Below, in pieces: positions 26,922 to 35,122 of a stretch of 64,000 nt of DNA. The stretch is taken from positions 27,128 through 91,127 of the forward strand of contig JAEETX010000002.1 in assembly GCA_016286665.1 (NCBI GenBank), given 5' to 3'. The notes under the pieces are model-generated. The model did not search any database. It saw only the letters and a list, made by a program, of their open reading frames with translations, and had not been told where the DNA came from. The position numbers and the translations under genes are program-made. Source of the DNA: Oscillospiraceae bacterium (GTDB lineage Bacteria; Bacillota; Clostridia; Oscillospirales; Oscillospiraceae). Each line of letters opens with the position of its first letter. Positions within the stretch are counted from its first letter, which is position 1.

Positions 26922-26992
26922 TTTCCTTCCTCCTTCTTCCCGGTGTCACAATCATAGCCATCGGCAGAGGATTCTATTCCTGCCGCGGCGAA

Positions 26993-28351
26993 TTACTCTG
27001 CCTTGTCCTCCGCCTTTTCTTCTTCGGCTGCCTTCTCGGCTTCGGCGGGCTCCACCTTCTCCGGCTCGGGCTCCGGCAGGGCGACGGCGTTTTCGATGAT
27101 CAGGTCGGCAGCCTTCTTGTAAAGGATGCTCTCGTCCATCCGCTCGGTGTCCATGAAGGTCTTGATGGTGTCCAGCTCCATGCCGTACTGGTCGGCCAGC
27201 TTCTGCAGCTCCCCGTCCCTGTCCTCGTCGGTGACGGTGATGTTCTCCAGCTCGGCGATCTTGTTGAGCGCCAGCTCCTGACGGATGGTCTTCTCCGCAT
27301 TGGCCCGCTGGGATTTGGTGAAATCGGCAAGATTGGTGCCCATCCAGCCGAGATAGGTCTCCAGGCCGATGCCCTGCTGCTGGATGCGCTGTGCGATATC
27401 CTCCACCATCTGCTGGGTCCGCTGCTCCACCATGGCGTCGTTCAGGTCCACCTTCATGCCGTCCACCACCTGGGCCAGCAGCAGATCCAGGAAATCGTCG
27501 CGGGTCTTGTCTTCCTTCTGCTTGTGCAGCTTGTCCTCGATATTCTTGCGGAAGTCCGCCAGCGTGTCGAATTCGCTGACATCCTTGGCGAATTCATCGT
27601 CCGCCTCCGGCAGGAGCTTCTCTTTGACTTCGTGCACGTGGCACTTGAAAACGGCGGGCTTGCCCTTCAGCTCCTCGGCGTGGTAATCCTCGGGGAAGGT
27701 GACGTTCACTTCCGCGTCCTCGCCGGCGGAAACGCCGATCAGCTGCACCTCGAAGCCGGGGATGAAGGAATTGGAGCCGATCTCCAGGCTGTGCTTCTCG
27801 TCCTTGCCGCCCTCAAAGGGCACGCCGTCGATGAAGCCCTCGTAGTCCAGCACCACGGTATCGCCGAATTTGGCGGGCCGCTCGGCGGTCTGCACGGTGG
27901 CGTTGCGCTCCCGCAGCTGGTCCACTTCCATGTCGATCTCGGCGGGATCGACCTTGACAGCCTTGCGCACGGCCTCCAGGCCCTTGTACTGGCCCAGCTC
28001 TACCTCGGGATAGAGGATGGCGTTGAAGCGGAGGGTCAGGGACTTGTCGTCCTCCACATTGGCTTCCTCGATGGAGGGATTGGCAACCGGCTTCAGCTCC
28101 TTCTCTTTCACGGAGAAGAAATAGGCGTCGGGAGCTACTTCGTTGATGGCGTCTTCATAAAAGACAGATTCCCCGTACATGGCCTCCACGATCTTGCGGG
28201 GGGCTTTGCCCTTCCGGAAGCCGGGGATCTGGATATTTTTCTTATTCTTGTTGAATACCTTGACCAGGGCGGCCTCAAATTCCTCGGGGGTGACGGTGAC
28301 GGTGATGTCTGCGCTGTTCTTCTCTTTCTTTTCGATGCTCTTGACTTCCAT
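26993..28351 (-). CDS. tig: Trigger factor
   Basis: Ribosome-associated chaperone and prolyl isomerase of 452 residues. The N-terminal ribosome-binding domain carries the signature GFRKGKAPRK. The FKBP-type PPIase domain (FGDTVVLDYEGFIDG region) and the helical C-terminal domain follow. The last 40 residues are Ala/Glu/Lys-rich and low-complexity, longer than in B. subtilis. First gene of the tig-clpP-clpX group; a GGGAGGAA ribosome site lies before ATG 28351. Confidence 0.97.
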   Translation of the reverse strand: MEVKSIEKKEKNSADITVTVTPEEFEAALVKVFNKNKKNIQIPGFRKGKAPRKIVEAMYGESVFYEDAINEVAPDAYFFSVKEKELKPVANPSIEEANVEDDKSLTLRFNAILYPEVELGQYKGLEAVRKAVKVDPAEIDMEVDQLRERNATVQTAERPAKFGDTVVLDYEGFIDGVPFEGGKDEKHSLEIGSNSFIPGFEVQLIGVSAGEDAEVNVTFPEDYHAEELKGKPAVFKCHVHEVKEKLLPEADDEFAKDVSEFDTLADFRKNIEDKLHKQKEDKTRDDFLDLLLAQVVDGMKVDLNDAMVEQRTQQMVEDIAQRIQQQGIGLETYLGWMGTNLADFTKSQRANAEKTIRQELALNKIAELENITVTDEDRDGELQKLADQYGMELDTIKTFMDTERMDESILYKKAADLIIENAVALPEPEPEKVEPAEAEKAAEEEKAEDKAE

Positions 28352-28411
28352 GTCGGCTGATTCCTCCCATGCAGATTAACGCTACTCAGCGGTATTTTCA
28401 AGCATTGCAAA

Positions 28412-28422
28412 ACACTATATCA
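28412..28422 (-). promoter_or_regulatory. Extended -10 promoter of tig
   Basis: On the minus strand TGATATAGT, an extended -10 (TGn plus TATAGT at 28414-28419). No good -35 is seen 17 bases upstream, which fits an extended -10 promoter. It lies in the 130-base gap 28352-28481, which holds no gene. Confidence 0.45.
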
Positions 28423-28481
28423 CAGCCCGTCGATTTTTGCCACACTTTTTTTCAGCGGAAAACACAATTCGGGCTTTCGCT

Positions 28482-29174
28482 TCAATCTCTGATTTTTCTC
28501 GGCGCGAATCCGAGATAATCGGCGCTCACGAGCTGATAATGCACATTCTCCACCCAGCCCTGGACCGCGCCCTTCTGGCCGGGGCCGTGGAGGTGCCCGT
28601 AATAACACTCCCGGACGCCGTAGGCGCTCAGCAGGTCCGTGATCTCCCTGCAGACATAGGATGCGCCGTAACGGGGCGGATAGTGGAGAAAGCAGAGCTT
28701 CTCCCGCTCTCCCGCCGCCTTCAGGGACGCTTCCAGGCGCATGACCTCCCGGTTCATGATCTTCCGGTCATGCCCGTCGCCCTTTTCCTCCTCAAAGAAC
28801 CAGCCCCGCGTACCGCAGAGGGCTGCGTCGCCGTAAAGACAGCAGTTGTTGTGGAGGATCTCGATGCTCCCGAATCCCTGCTCCCGGAAGAATGCCTGCA
28901 TCTTGGCGGCGGTGGTCCACCAGTAGTCGTGATTGCCCTTCAGGACGATCTTCCTTCCCGGCAGGCCATCGATGAAGCGCAGGTCCTCCGCCGCCTCCGC
29001 AAGGCTCATGCCCCAGCTCAGGTCGCCGCATAGCACCGTCGTATCCTCGTCCGTCAGGGCCCGGAAGCTCTCCCGCAGCCGGCGGTCGTGCTCCGCCCAT
29101 TTCGCGCCGAAAACGTCCATGGGCTTGTCCGAGCTCAGGGACAGATGCAGGTCTCCCAGCACATAGAGGGCCAT
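28482..29174 (-). CDS. Calcineurin-like metallophosphoesterase
   Basis: 230-residue cytoplasmic metallophosphoesterase. Metal-binding motifs are in order: GDLHLS, CGDLSWG, GNHDYWW and GHLHGPG. This makes it a two-metal phosphoesterase of unknown substrate; relatives are often annotated only as serine/threonine phosphatase-like. Its ATG shares a base with the thrC stop (TGATG), so it is translated from the same transcript. No terminator with a U-tract was found behind it. Confidence 0.9.
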   Translation of the reverse strand: MALYVLGDLHLSLSSDKPMDVFGAKWAEHDRRLRESFRALTDEDTTVLCGDLSWGMSLAEAAEDLRFIDGLPGRKIVLKGNHDYWWTTAAKMQAFFREQGFGSIEILHNNCCLYGDAALCGTRGWFFEEEKGDGHDRKIMNREVMRLEASLKAAGEREKLCFLHYPPRYGASYVCREITDLLSAYGVRECYYGHLHGPGQKGAVQGWVENVHYQLVSADYLGFAPRKIRD

Positions 29175-30658
29175 CAGCCGATCCCCAGCATCCCCAGGAC
29201 CGCGTTGGGCATTTCGGTCTTCTCCACCACCTGATCGAAGCGTACCTCCCGCTTGTCCAGCCCCGCCAGAGGCCTGGGGACAGGGGTCCCTGTTAGCTGC
29301 GAGAGCGTGTCGATCAGCTGCGTGCCGCTCCCCTTCGCTTCGGAGCCGATGGCGGAAAGCACATGGTCGCAGAATTTATAGGGGCTTGCGGTGGAAAGCA
29401 CGACGGCGCACTTCCGATCCCCGGTTTCGGCGCGGTAATCCGCCAGCACGCGGGAGGCCACCGCGGTGTGCGTGTCGATGAGATAGCCCTCCGCGTAGCG
29501 TGCGCCGATCTCCCGCCGGGTGTTTTCTTCGCTGCACCAGCCGCAGGCGAAATCCGTCTGCAGGGTCCGCAGCAGACTTTCGGGAACGCTGTAGCTTCCC
29601 TTTTCGCCGAGGGCTTCCATCCAGGCCTTCACCTGCCGGTCGTCCTCCGTCGCCATGTAAAGCAGGCGTTCCAGATTGCTGGAGATCAGGATATCCATGG
29701 AGGGGGACATGGTGGTGTGGAAAGGACGCATCCGGTCATAAGCGCCGGTGCGGAAGAAATCCGTCAGCACCTTGTTGGTGTTGGAGGCGCAGATCAGCTT
29801 ATCCACCGGCAGGCCGCACTTTTTGGCGATCCAGCCAGCCAGGATATCTCCGAAGTTTCCGGTGGGGACGCAGAAGTTGATCTTCTCCCCGAAGGGCACC
29901 ATCCCCTGCTCCACCGCGTCGCAGTAGGCGGAGAAATAATAGACCACCTGGGGCAGCAGCCGCCCCCAGTTGATGGAGTTCGCCGAGGAGAAGAAGTAGC
30001 CGGCCTCCGCCAGCTTCCGGAGCATGTCTTTATCCCCGAAGATCGCCTTGACGCCGCTCTGCGCGTCGTCGAAATTGCCCCGGACGGCGCAGACGCCCAC
30101 ATTCTTTCCCTGCTGGGTGCGCATTTGCAGCTTCTGCACGTCGGAGACGCCGTCGGAGGGATAGAACACAAAAATCTTCGTTCCCTCCACGTCCCGGAAC
30201 CCTTCCAGCGCAGCCTTGCCGGTGTCGCCGGAGGTGGCGACCAGGATGCAGACCTGCTTCGTTTCCCCGGTCTTCACCAGGGCGGCACGGAGCAGGTGGG
30301 GCATGACCTGCAGGGCCATGTCCTTGAACGCGCAGGTGGGCCCGTGCCACAGCTCCAGATAAGCGGTGGTTTCGTCCGCCTTATGAAGCGGCGCGGGCGC
30401 GGCGCCGAAGCGTTCTTCCGAATAGGCGGCCTCGGTGTATTCTTTCAATTCCTCCGCCGAATAGTCCTCCAGGAACAGCCCCATGATGGCCGCCGCCCGC
30501 CGGGCGTAGCTCATGCGGCCCAGACTGCGGAGGGTTTCCACGGAAACCCGGGGCAGGGCTTCCGGCACGAACAGTCCGCCGTCGGGGCTGAGGCCCCGGG
30601 CGATCGCCTCGGCGGCGGTGATTTTCAGGGAGGAATCTCTTGTGCTTACATAATTCAT
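29174..30658 (-). CDS. thrC: Threonine synthase
   Basis: PLP enzyme of 494 residues converting O-phosphohomoserine to threonine. It has the long-form start MNYVSTRDSS...LSPDGGLFVPE, the PLP lysine in PTCAFKDMALQ and the glycine loop ATSGDTGKAALEGF. ATG 30658 is chosen because GAAGGAGA precedes it and the protein starts as the family does; the frame continues to 30766 without meaning. It sits between the dipeptidase and the phosphoesterase rather than with other threonine genes. Confidence 0.96.
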   Translation of the reverse strand: MNYVSTRDSSLKITAAEAIARGLSPDGGLFVPEALPRVSVETLRSLGRMSYARRAAAIMGLFLEDYSAEELKEYTEAAYSEERFGAAPAPLHKADETTAYLELWHGPTCAFKDMALQVMPHLLRAALVKTGETKQVCILVATSGDTGKAALEGFRDVEGTKIFVFYPSDGVSDVQKLQMRTQQGKNVGVCAVRGNFDDAQSGVKAIFGDKDMLRKLAEAGYFFSSANSINWGRLLPQVVYYFSAYCDAVEQGMVPFGEKINFCVPTGNFGDILAGWIAKKCGLPVDKLICASNTNKVLTDFFRTGAYDRMRPFHTTMSPSMDILISSNLERLLYMATEDDRQVKAWMEALGEKGSYSVPESLLRTLQTDFACGWCSEENTRREIGARYAEGYLIDTHTAVASRVLADYRAETGDRKCAVVLSTASPYKFCDHVLSAIGSEAKGSGTQLIDTLSQLTGTPVPRPLAGLDKREVRFDQVVEKTEMPNAVLGMLGIG

Positions 30659-30677
30659 GACGCTGTCTCCTTCCCCC

Positions 30678-31619
30678 TCAGTCCTGCACAGGCAGGACCC
30701 GGAGCAGATTGTTGTAAAAGATATCGTCCAGCAGGGTTTCCTCATATCCCCGCTCCGCCAGCGCATCCCGGATCAGATGCACGTCCTGTACGCCGCGGAT
30801 GCCTTGGGGCAGACGGTCGCAGCCGTCCAGATCGCCGCCGACGGCCAGGGTCTTTTCTCCGCCCAGGTCCAGGAAGCGGTCGATATGCCGGAGCACGGTT
30901 TCCACGGTCACTTCCCCTTCTCCCAAAAACAGGCTGTAAAGATTCAGTCCGGCGGTCCCTCCGTGGTCCCGGATGGCGCGGAACATGTCGTCCGTCAGGT
31001 TGCGGGGATGGTCGTGAACGGCGCGGGCATTGGAATGGCTGGCGATGAAGGGCCCCTTGGCCAGCTTTTCCACGTCCCAGAAGCCGGGGTCGCTGAGGTG
31101 GGACACATCCACCGTAAGGCCCAGCTCCAGGGCCAGCTTCACCAGCGTTTTTCCCTTTTCGCTGAGTCCCCGGTCCGGTTCCTGGGCGCTGGTACCGGTG
31201 ATTTTGTTTGCCCGGTTCCAGCAGACGCCGAAGCCCCGGACGCCCTTTTCCGCTGCTGCCTCCAGCTTTTCCGGCCTGCAGTCGATCACTTCCGCCCCTT
31301 CGATGCTGAGAAAAGCTGCCGCCTTTCCCTCTTTGGCGGCATTCAGAGCGTCCGTGCGGCTGCGGCAGAAACGCAGATGGTCCGCGCAGGCCTCCGCCTC
31401 GGCCTGAAAGCGGCTGTACAGCGTATCGAAGATATCGTTCCAGCCCATCTCCCGAAAACCGAACAGGGCGAAGGTCTGGGCGTAGGCTTCCATTTCCAGG
31501 CCGCGCTTCAGGTCCACCTGCAGCTCGTTTTCATACAGGCTGCCCACCGGCAGCGGACCGGATTTCGGGTTTCCCATGAGGCCGAGAAGCGTATCGCAGT
31601 GTCCGTCAAAGAGTTTCAC
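30678..31619 (-). CDS. Membrane dipeptidase family (M19) peptidase
   Basis: Zinc-dependent dipeptidase of family M19 (renal dipeptidase type), 313 residues, hydrolysing dipeptides including D-containing ones. Metal ligands are seen in FDGHCDT near the N-terminus, the bridging Glu in SIEGAE, VDVSHLSD, and IASHSNARAV with the following HPRNLTD. GGDLDGCD is the conserved C-terminal segment. No signal peptide or anchor is present, so it is cytoplasmic. It is tightly packed with yraN (2 bp) and thrC (19 bp). Confidence 0.93.
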   Translation of the reverse strand: MKLFDGHCDTLLGLMGNPKSGPLPVGSLYENELQVDLKRGLEMEAYAQTFALFGFREMGWNDIFDTLYSRFQAEAEACADHLRFCRSRTDALNAAKEGKAAAFLSIEGAEVIDCRPEKLEAAAEKGVRGFGVCWNRANKITGTSAQEPDRGLSEKGKTLVKLALELGLTVDVSHLSDPGFWDVEKLAKGPFIASHSNARAVHDHPRNLTDDMFRAIRDHGGTAGLNLYSLFLGEGEVTVETVLRHIDRFLDLGGEKTLAVGGDLDGCDRLPQGIRGVQDVHLIRDALAERGYEETLLDDIFYNNLLRVLPVQD

Positions 31620-31621
31620 GG

Positions 31622-31984
31622 TCAGAATGCCTCCTCCAGATGTTGGATCCGCTTGACCCTGCCGCCGGTTTTCTCCAGATAGACCTCGATCACGTCGAAA
31701 CGGCAGGGCGCATCCTCCAGCTCGTTTTCCGCCAGCCAGGCTTCCGCGGCGAAGCGCAGCCGCCGCTGCTTGACGGGGGTCACGGCTTCCGCCGCGCCGG
31801 CGTAGCCTCCCTCCCTGCGAAGCTTGACCTCCGCGAAAACAAACGTCTCTCTATGCTTTGCCACGATATCCAGCTCTCCCAGCCGGCAGCGGTAATTCAT
31901 CGCCAGTATCTCATAGCGTTTTTTGCGCAGGTATTCCGCCGCGGCGGCTTCCCCGAAAGCGCCCATCAGCTTTTCCCTGCTCAT
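31622..31984 (-). CDS. YraN family protein (UPF0102), predicted nuclease fold
   Basis: 120-residue UPF0102/YraN protein. It has the restriction-endonuclease-like core: GAFGEAAAAEYL, LAMNYRCRLGELDIVAKH, and FAEVKLRREGGYG-like strand carrying the E-x-K pattern. The function is unproven in the family, although the fold suggests DNA cleavage. It overlaps rnhB by four bases, its usual partner. Confidence 0.92.
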   Translation of the reverse strand: MSREKLMGAFGEAAAAEYLRKKRYEILAMNYRCRLGELDIVAKHRETFVFAEVKLRREGGYAGAAEAVTPVKQRRLRFAAEAWLAENELEDAPCRFDVIEVYLEKTGGRVKRIQHLEEAF

Positions 31985-32559
31985 GGATGCGCCTTTTTCA
32001 AAAAGCTGCGTCGGTGGATGGGACAGGGCCCGAACTGCGCCAGCGCTTCATAATGGGCTTTCGTCGGATAACCCTTGTGACGGAGAAAGCCGTATTGCGG
32101 ATAAATCCTGTCCATCTCCTCCATGAGCCGGTCCCGGCTCACCTTCGCCAGCACGGAGGCGGCGGCGATGCAGGCATAGCGAGCGTCCCCTTTCACCTCG
32201 CAGCGGGTGGGGATGCCAAGGCCTGGGTCCCGGTTTCCGTCCACCAGGGCGAAGTCCGGCTTGGTTTCCAGCCCGGCAAGGGCCCGGCGCATGGCGAGGA
32301 AGGTGGCCCGGAGAATGTTCACCTCGTCGATCTCAGCCTCGGAGGCGAAAGCCACGGACCAGCCCGCCGCCTTCGCGGTGATTTCATCATACAGCGCATC
32401 CCGCTGTGCGGGCGTCAGCTTTTTGGAATCGTTCAGCCCCGCCGGCTCCCAGTCCGGCGGCAGGATGACGGCGGCGGCGCACACGGGCCCCGCCAGAGGG
32501 CCGCGGCCCGCTTCGTCGATGCCGCAGACGATCCCCAGCTCCGTTTCCGGCTTCAGCAT
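31981..32559 (-). CDS. rnhB: Ribonuclease HII
   Basis: Removes ribonucleotides from DNA and RNA-DNA hybrids; 192 residues. The DEDD metal site is visible in GIDEAGRGPLAGPV (D and E), AEIDEVNILRA (D) and FALVDGNRDP (D). Ends overlap rbgA upstream and yraN downstream, forming the rplS-lepB-rbgA-rnhB-yraN order common in Bacillota. Confidence 0.96.
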   Translation of the reverse strand: MLKPETELGIVCGIDEAGRGPLAGPVCAAAVILPPDWEPAGLNDSKKLTPAQRDALYDEITAKAAGWSVAFASEAEIDEVNILRATFLAMRRALAGLETKPDFALVDGNRDPGLGIPTRCEVKGDARYACIAAASVLAKVSRDRLMEEMDRIYPQYGFLRHKGYPTKAHYEALAQFGPCPIHRRSFLKKAHP

Positions 32560-33419
32560 TCCGGCGCCTCCAGGGTCAGCCGTCCCAGCTTTCCGGCCCG
32601 GAATTCATCCAGCAGGATGTTGGACATGCGCAGCGTGTCCGCTTCGCCGCGGGAAACGAGATATCCACGCTTCTTCGCGGCGGCTTCCAGCAGCTCCCAG
32701 CCCTGGAGGCCCTCCGTCTCCGTCAGCTTATAGCGTTCCGCCAGAGCCTGAGGCGCGATCTGCGCCAGCAACGTCAGCAGATGGGAGGCCAGCTCCTCCG
32801 TATCCAGGATCTGATCCTTCACCGCACCGGTGAAGGCCAGATGTTCTCCGATCACGGGATCGTCGAATTTCGGCCAGAGGACGCCGGGGGTATCCAGCAG
32901 CTCCAGCCCTTTGGATACGGTGACCCACTGCTTCCCCCGGGTGACGCCGGGCCGGTCCGACGCGGCGGCGGCTTTCCGCCCCGCGGCCTTGTTGATAAAG
33001 GTGGACTTCCCCACGTTGGGGATGCCCACCACCATGGCCCGCAGAGGACGGTTCCCCTGCCCCTTGGCCTCCAGGCTGCGAAGCTTTTCCTCCAGCAGAC
33101 TGCGGACCGCCTGGGGAAAACGATCCACGCCCCTGCCGCTGCGGCTGTCGGTTTCCAGGGCGAGGATGCCGCGGGCGCGGTAATACTCCGTCCAGAGCTT
33201 CGTCATGGCGCTGTCCGCCTGATCCGCCCGGTTCAGCAGCACGAGCCTGGGTTTCCGGCCCAGGAGTTCATCCAGCGCCGGATTGCGGCTGGAGCGGGGA
33301 ATGCGGGCGTCGGTGATCTCGCAGACGCAGTCCACCAGCTTCAGATCGTTTTCCATGTTCCGCAGGGCTTTCGTCATGTGCCCCGGAAACCAGTTGACGT
33401 TCATGGCCTCCGGACGCAT
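32553..33419 (-). CDS. rbgA: Ribosome biogenesis GTPase RbgA (YlqF)
   Basis: Circularly permuted GTPase needed for late assembly of the 50S subunit, 288 residues. The N-terminus has NWFPGHMTKALR; then G4 as LLNRADQAD, G1 GIPNVGKSTF, G2/G3 with RPGVTRGKQW and LLDTPGVLWP. The start is uncertain: ATG 33419 overlaps the lepB stop (GTGATG) and has GGAGC about ten bases upstream. GTG 33422 and the internal ATG 33404, which matches the family N-terminus best but has a crowded GGAGG, are alternatives. Confidence 0.95.
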   Translation of the reverse strand: MRPEAMNVNWFPGHMTKALRNMENDLKLVDCVCEITDARIPRSSRNPALDELLGRKPRLVLLNRADQADSAMTKLWTEYYRARGILALETDSRSGRGVDRFPQAVRSLLEEKLRSLEAKGQGNRPLRAMVVGIPNVGKSTFINKAAGRKAAAASDRPGVTRGKQWVTVSKGLELLDTPGVLWPKFDDPVIGEHLAFTGAVKDQILDTEELASHLLTLLAQIAPQALAERYKLTETEGLQGWELLEAAAKKRGYLVSRGEADTLRMSNILLDEFRAGKLGRLTLEAPEC

Positions 33420-33979
33420 CACTTCACCGCTCCGATTTTATCCAGGGGCCACAGACGGAGGATCACGCGGCCCAGGACGCAGCGCCTGTCGATCATGCCT
33501 ATGGTGCTGCGGCGGCTGTCGGTGCTCTGATTGCGGTTGTCTCCCAGGCAGAAGATGCAGCCCTCCGGCACCGTCACCGGCCCTTTGAAATCCATTTCCC
33601 GCTTGGTCTTTTCCGCGATATAGGGTTCCTGCAGGACCCTTCCGTCCACCGTGACGGTGCCGTCGCTGAAATCGATATCCACGGTCTGCCCTTCGGTGGC
33701 GATCACCCGTTTTACGATGCTCTCATCGCTGAAAGCGGTCTTCGTCAGCACCACGACGTCCCCATACTTGAAGTTCCCCGCCAGCCGGGAGATGACGATC
33801 TTGTCCGACTCATGCAGCGTCGGCACCATGCTGCTCCCCTGCACGTTCACCACACGGAACAGGAAGAGAAAGATCAGGATGCAGGCAACGATGGCCGTGA
33901 CCAGGCTTTCGATCCAGTCATAGGCATTGCCCTTCGGGTCCTTCGCTTTTTTCTCCGGCGCCTGAGCGCTTTCTTCCAT
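33419..33979 (-). CDS. lepB: Signal peptidase I
   Basis: Type I signal peptidase of 186 residues cleaving Sec and Tat signal peptides. One N-terminal transmembrane helix (about 24-41) is followed by the catalytic Ser50 in QGSSMVPTL and the general base Lys90 in IVKRVIATEGQ; the GDNRNQSTDSR box follows. ATG 33979 is preceded by GGGAGGG, and the frame to 34021 is not used. It lies behind rplS, separated by a terminator. Confidence 0.95.
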   Translation of the reverse strand: MEESAQAPEKKAKDPKGNAYDWIESLVTAIVACILIFLFLFRVVNVQGSSMVPTLHESDKIVISRLAGNFKYGDVVVLTKTAFSDESIVKRVIATEGQTVDIDFSDGTVTVDGRVLQEPYIAEKTKREMDFKGPVTVPEGCIFCLGDNRNQSTDSRRSTIGMIDRRCVLGRVILRLWPLDKIGAVK

Positions 33980-33990
33980 AGGGTATCCCT

Positions 33991-34025
33991 CCCGAAAAAC
34001 AAAAGGGGGCGCTGTCAGCACCCCC
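33991..34025 (-). terminator. Intrinsic terminator/attenuator between rplS and lepB
   Basis: On the minus strand GGGGGTGCT pairs with AGCGCCCCC around GAC (34005-34025), followed directly by TTTTGTTTTT. Its U-tract abuts the lepB ribosome site, so lepB and the genes after it would be expressed by partial read-through. This would keep rplS mRNA in excess. Confidence 0.88.
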
Positions 34026-34035
34026 GATTGCCTGC

Positions 34036-34377
34036 TTAAAGTTTTTCCTTGACCTTCGCCTGCTTGCCGACTCTGTCCCGCAGATAGTACAGCTTCGCAC
34101 GGCGAACCTTACCGCGCCGAATCGTGTCGATGGAGACGACGTTGGGGGAATGGATCGGGAACACTTTTTCATAGCCCACATTGTAGGCGATGCGGCGGAC
34201 AGTGATCGTCTCATTGACGCCGCCATGTCTCTTCGCGATGACGATGCCTTCAAACACCTGAATACGCTCGCGATTGCCTTCCTTGACCTTGACGGACACG
34301 CGCACGGTATCGCCCACGTGAACCTGAGGCACTTCAGCCTTCATATACTGCTCGGAAAGCACTTTTACCAAATCCAT
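34036..34377 (-). CDS. rplS: 50S ribosomal protein L19
   Basis: Ribosomal protein L19 of 113 residues, at the 30S-50S interface. [39 protein letters not shown] and [14 protein letters not shown] are the conserved blocks, with the basic end [20 protein letters not shown] 34377 is chosen after GGAGGAAATCATC; the frame to 34407 adds ten residues without family match. First gene of the operon, behind a structured leader. Confidence 0.97.
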   Translation of the reverse strand: MDLVKVLSEQYMKAEVPQVHVGDTVRVSVKVKEGNRERIQVFEGIVIAKRHGGVNETITVRRIAYNVGYEKVFPIHSPNVVSIDTIRRGKVRRAKLYYLRDRVGKQAKVKEKL

Positions 34378-34460
34378 GATGATTTCCTCCTTTCCGCAAA
34401 AAGGCATTCGTACCGCTCCTCACGGCATAGGACTGCCCCATTCCGTCTGTTCATACAGAC
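34378..34460 (-). ncRNA. Candidate structured mRNA leader of rplS (L19 leader type)
   Basis: The transcript predicted from promoter 34467-34495 starts at about 34460 with a perfect hairpin GTCTGT-ATGA-ACAGAC (34445-34460). More complementary stretches follow (GGGGCAGTCC, GGACTGCC-like). L19 leader RNAs that let free L19 regulate its own mRNA are known in Bacilli; this one is proposed by position and the first hairpin only. Confidence 0.4.
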
Positions 34461-34466
34461 TTAGGG

Positions 34467-34495
34467 ATATTACCACAGCTTCCCGCAAAATGCAA
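34467..34495 (-). promoter_or_regulatory. Promoter of the rplS operon
   Basis: On the minus strand TTGCAT (34490-34495), exactly 17 bases, then TAATAT (34467-34472). It lies a few bases after the DUF2344 stop. Confidence 0.65.
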
Positions 34496-34501
34496 GGGTT
34501 T

Positions 34502-35122
34502 TTATTGAAAAGTTTCCCGGTTTTCCGTCAGCAGCCGCAGCCGCAGGCAGCGCACGGGAAGCTCCTTTTCCAGCTTTCCTCCGAGGGCCTTGCGCAGGTC
34601 CCCGGCATTGACCGTGGGGGAATCCGCCCTGAGCAGCATCCGGAGCTCCGTTCCCTCGCGCGCTAGGAGCTCGATGTGCGGCGCAATGTCCAGGGTGCCG
34701 AGCCCCCGCTTCGTCTTCTTCTCCACCGGCAGGGAGGGAAGCCGGAACACGGTTTCCGCTTCCGACGCCGTTTCATCATCGGGAAAGCGCAGGGACCACT
34801 CAGTCCAGGCGATCTCCCGCACCGGGCGGAGGGGCTGCCCTGCGGCAAGCACGCGGATGCCTTCCGGCAGCGCGGCATTGAGGGCTCCGGCCATATCCTC
34901 GGGTCCGTCCAGCACGGAGGCGTCCAGCACTTCGCAGACACTTTCGCAGCCCAGCTGCAGCGGCAGGGCGATGGACATTTTCGGGTGAGGATTGAAGCCC
35001 TCGGAGTGGCGGATGCGGATACCGGCCCGGATGAACGCCCGCTGGAAGGTGCGCATCACATCCAGATGACTGAGATAGGCGGCCCTCAGACGCTTTTCAA
35101 AGCGAAATCGCACTTCAGGCAT
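34502..35122 (-). CDS. DUF2344 (TIGR03936-type) radical SAM-associated protein
   Basis: 206-residue DUF2344 protein, the usual partner of the large radical SAM protein upstream. The family blocks RFRFEKRLRAAYLSHLDVMRTFQRA and HSEGFNPHPKMSIALPLQLG are plainly present. Its biochemical role is unknown; in some bacteria the two are fused. Its start overlaps the 3' end of the radical SAM gene by eight bases. Confidence 0.9.
   Translation of the reverse strand: MPEVRFRFEKRLRAAYLSHLDVMRTFQRAFIRAGIRIRHSEGFNPHPKMSIALPLQLGCESVCEVLDASVLDGPEDMAGALNAALPEGIRVLAAGQPLRPVREIAWTEWSLRFPDDETASEAETVFRLPSLPVEKKTKRGLGTLDIAPHIELLAREGTELRMLLRADSPTVNAGDLRKALGGKLEKELPVRCLRLRLLTENRETFQ

Noticed and set aside
23640-26957. 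A 1105-codon open frame on the plus strand, antisense to lon, clpX and clpP
   Set aside because: It is a by-product of the codon bias of high-G+C genes on the other strand. Its translation has no domain character, while the minus strand gives three textbook proteins with all active-site motifs.
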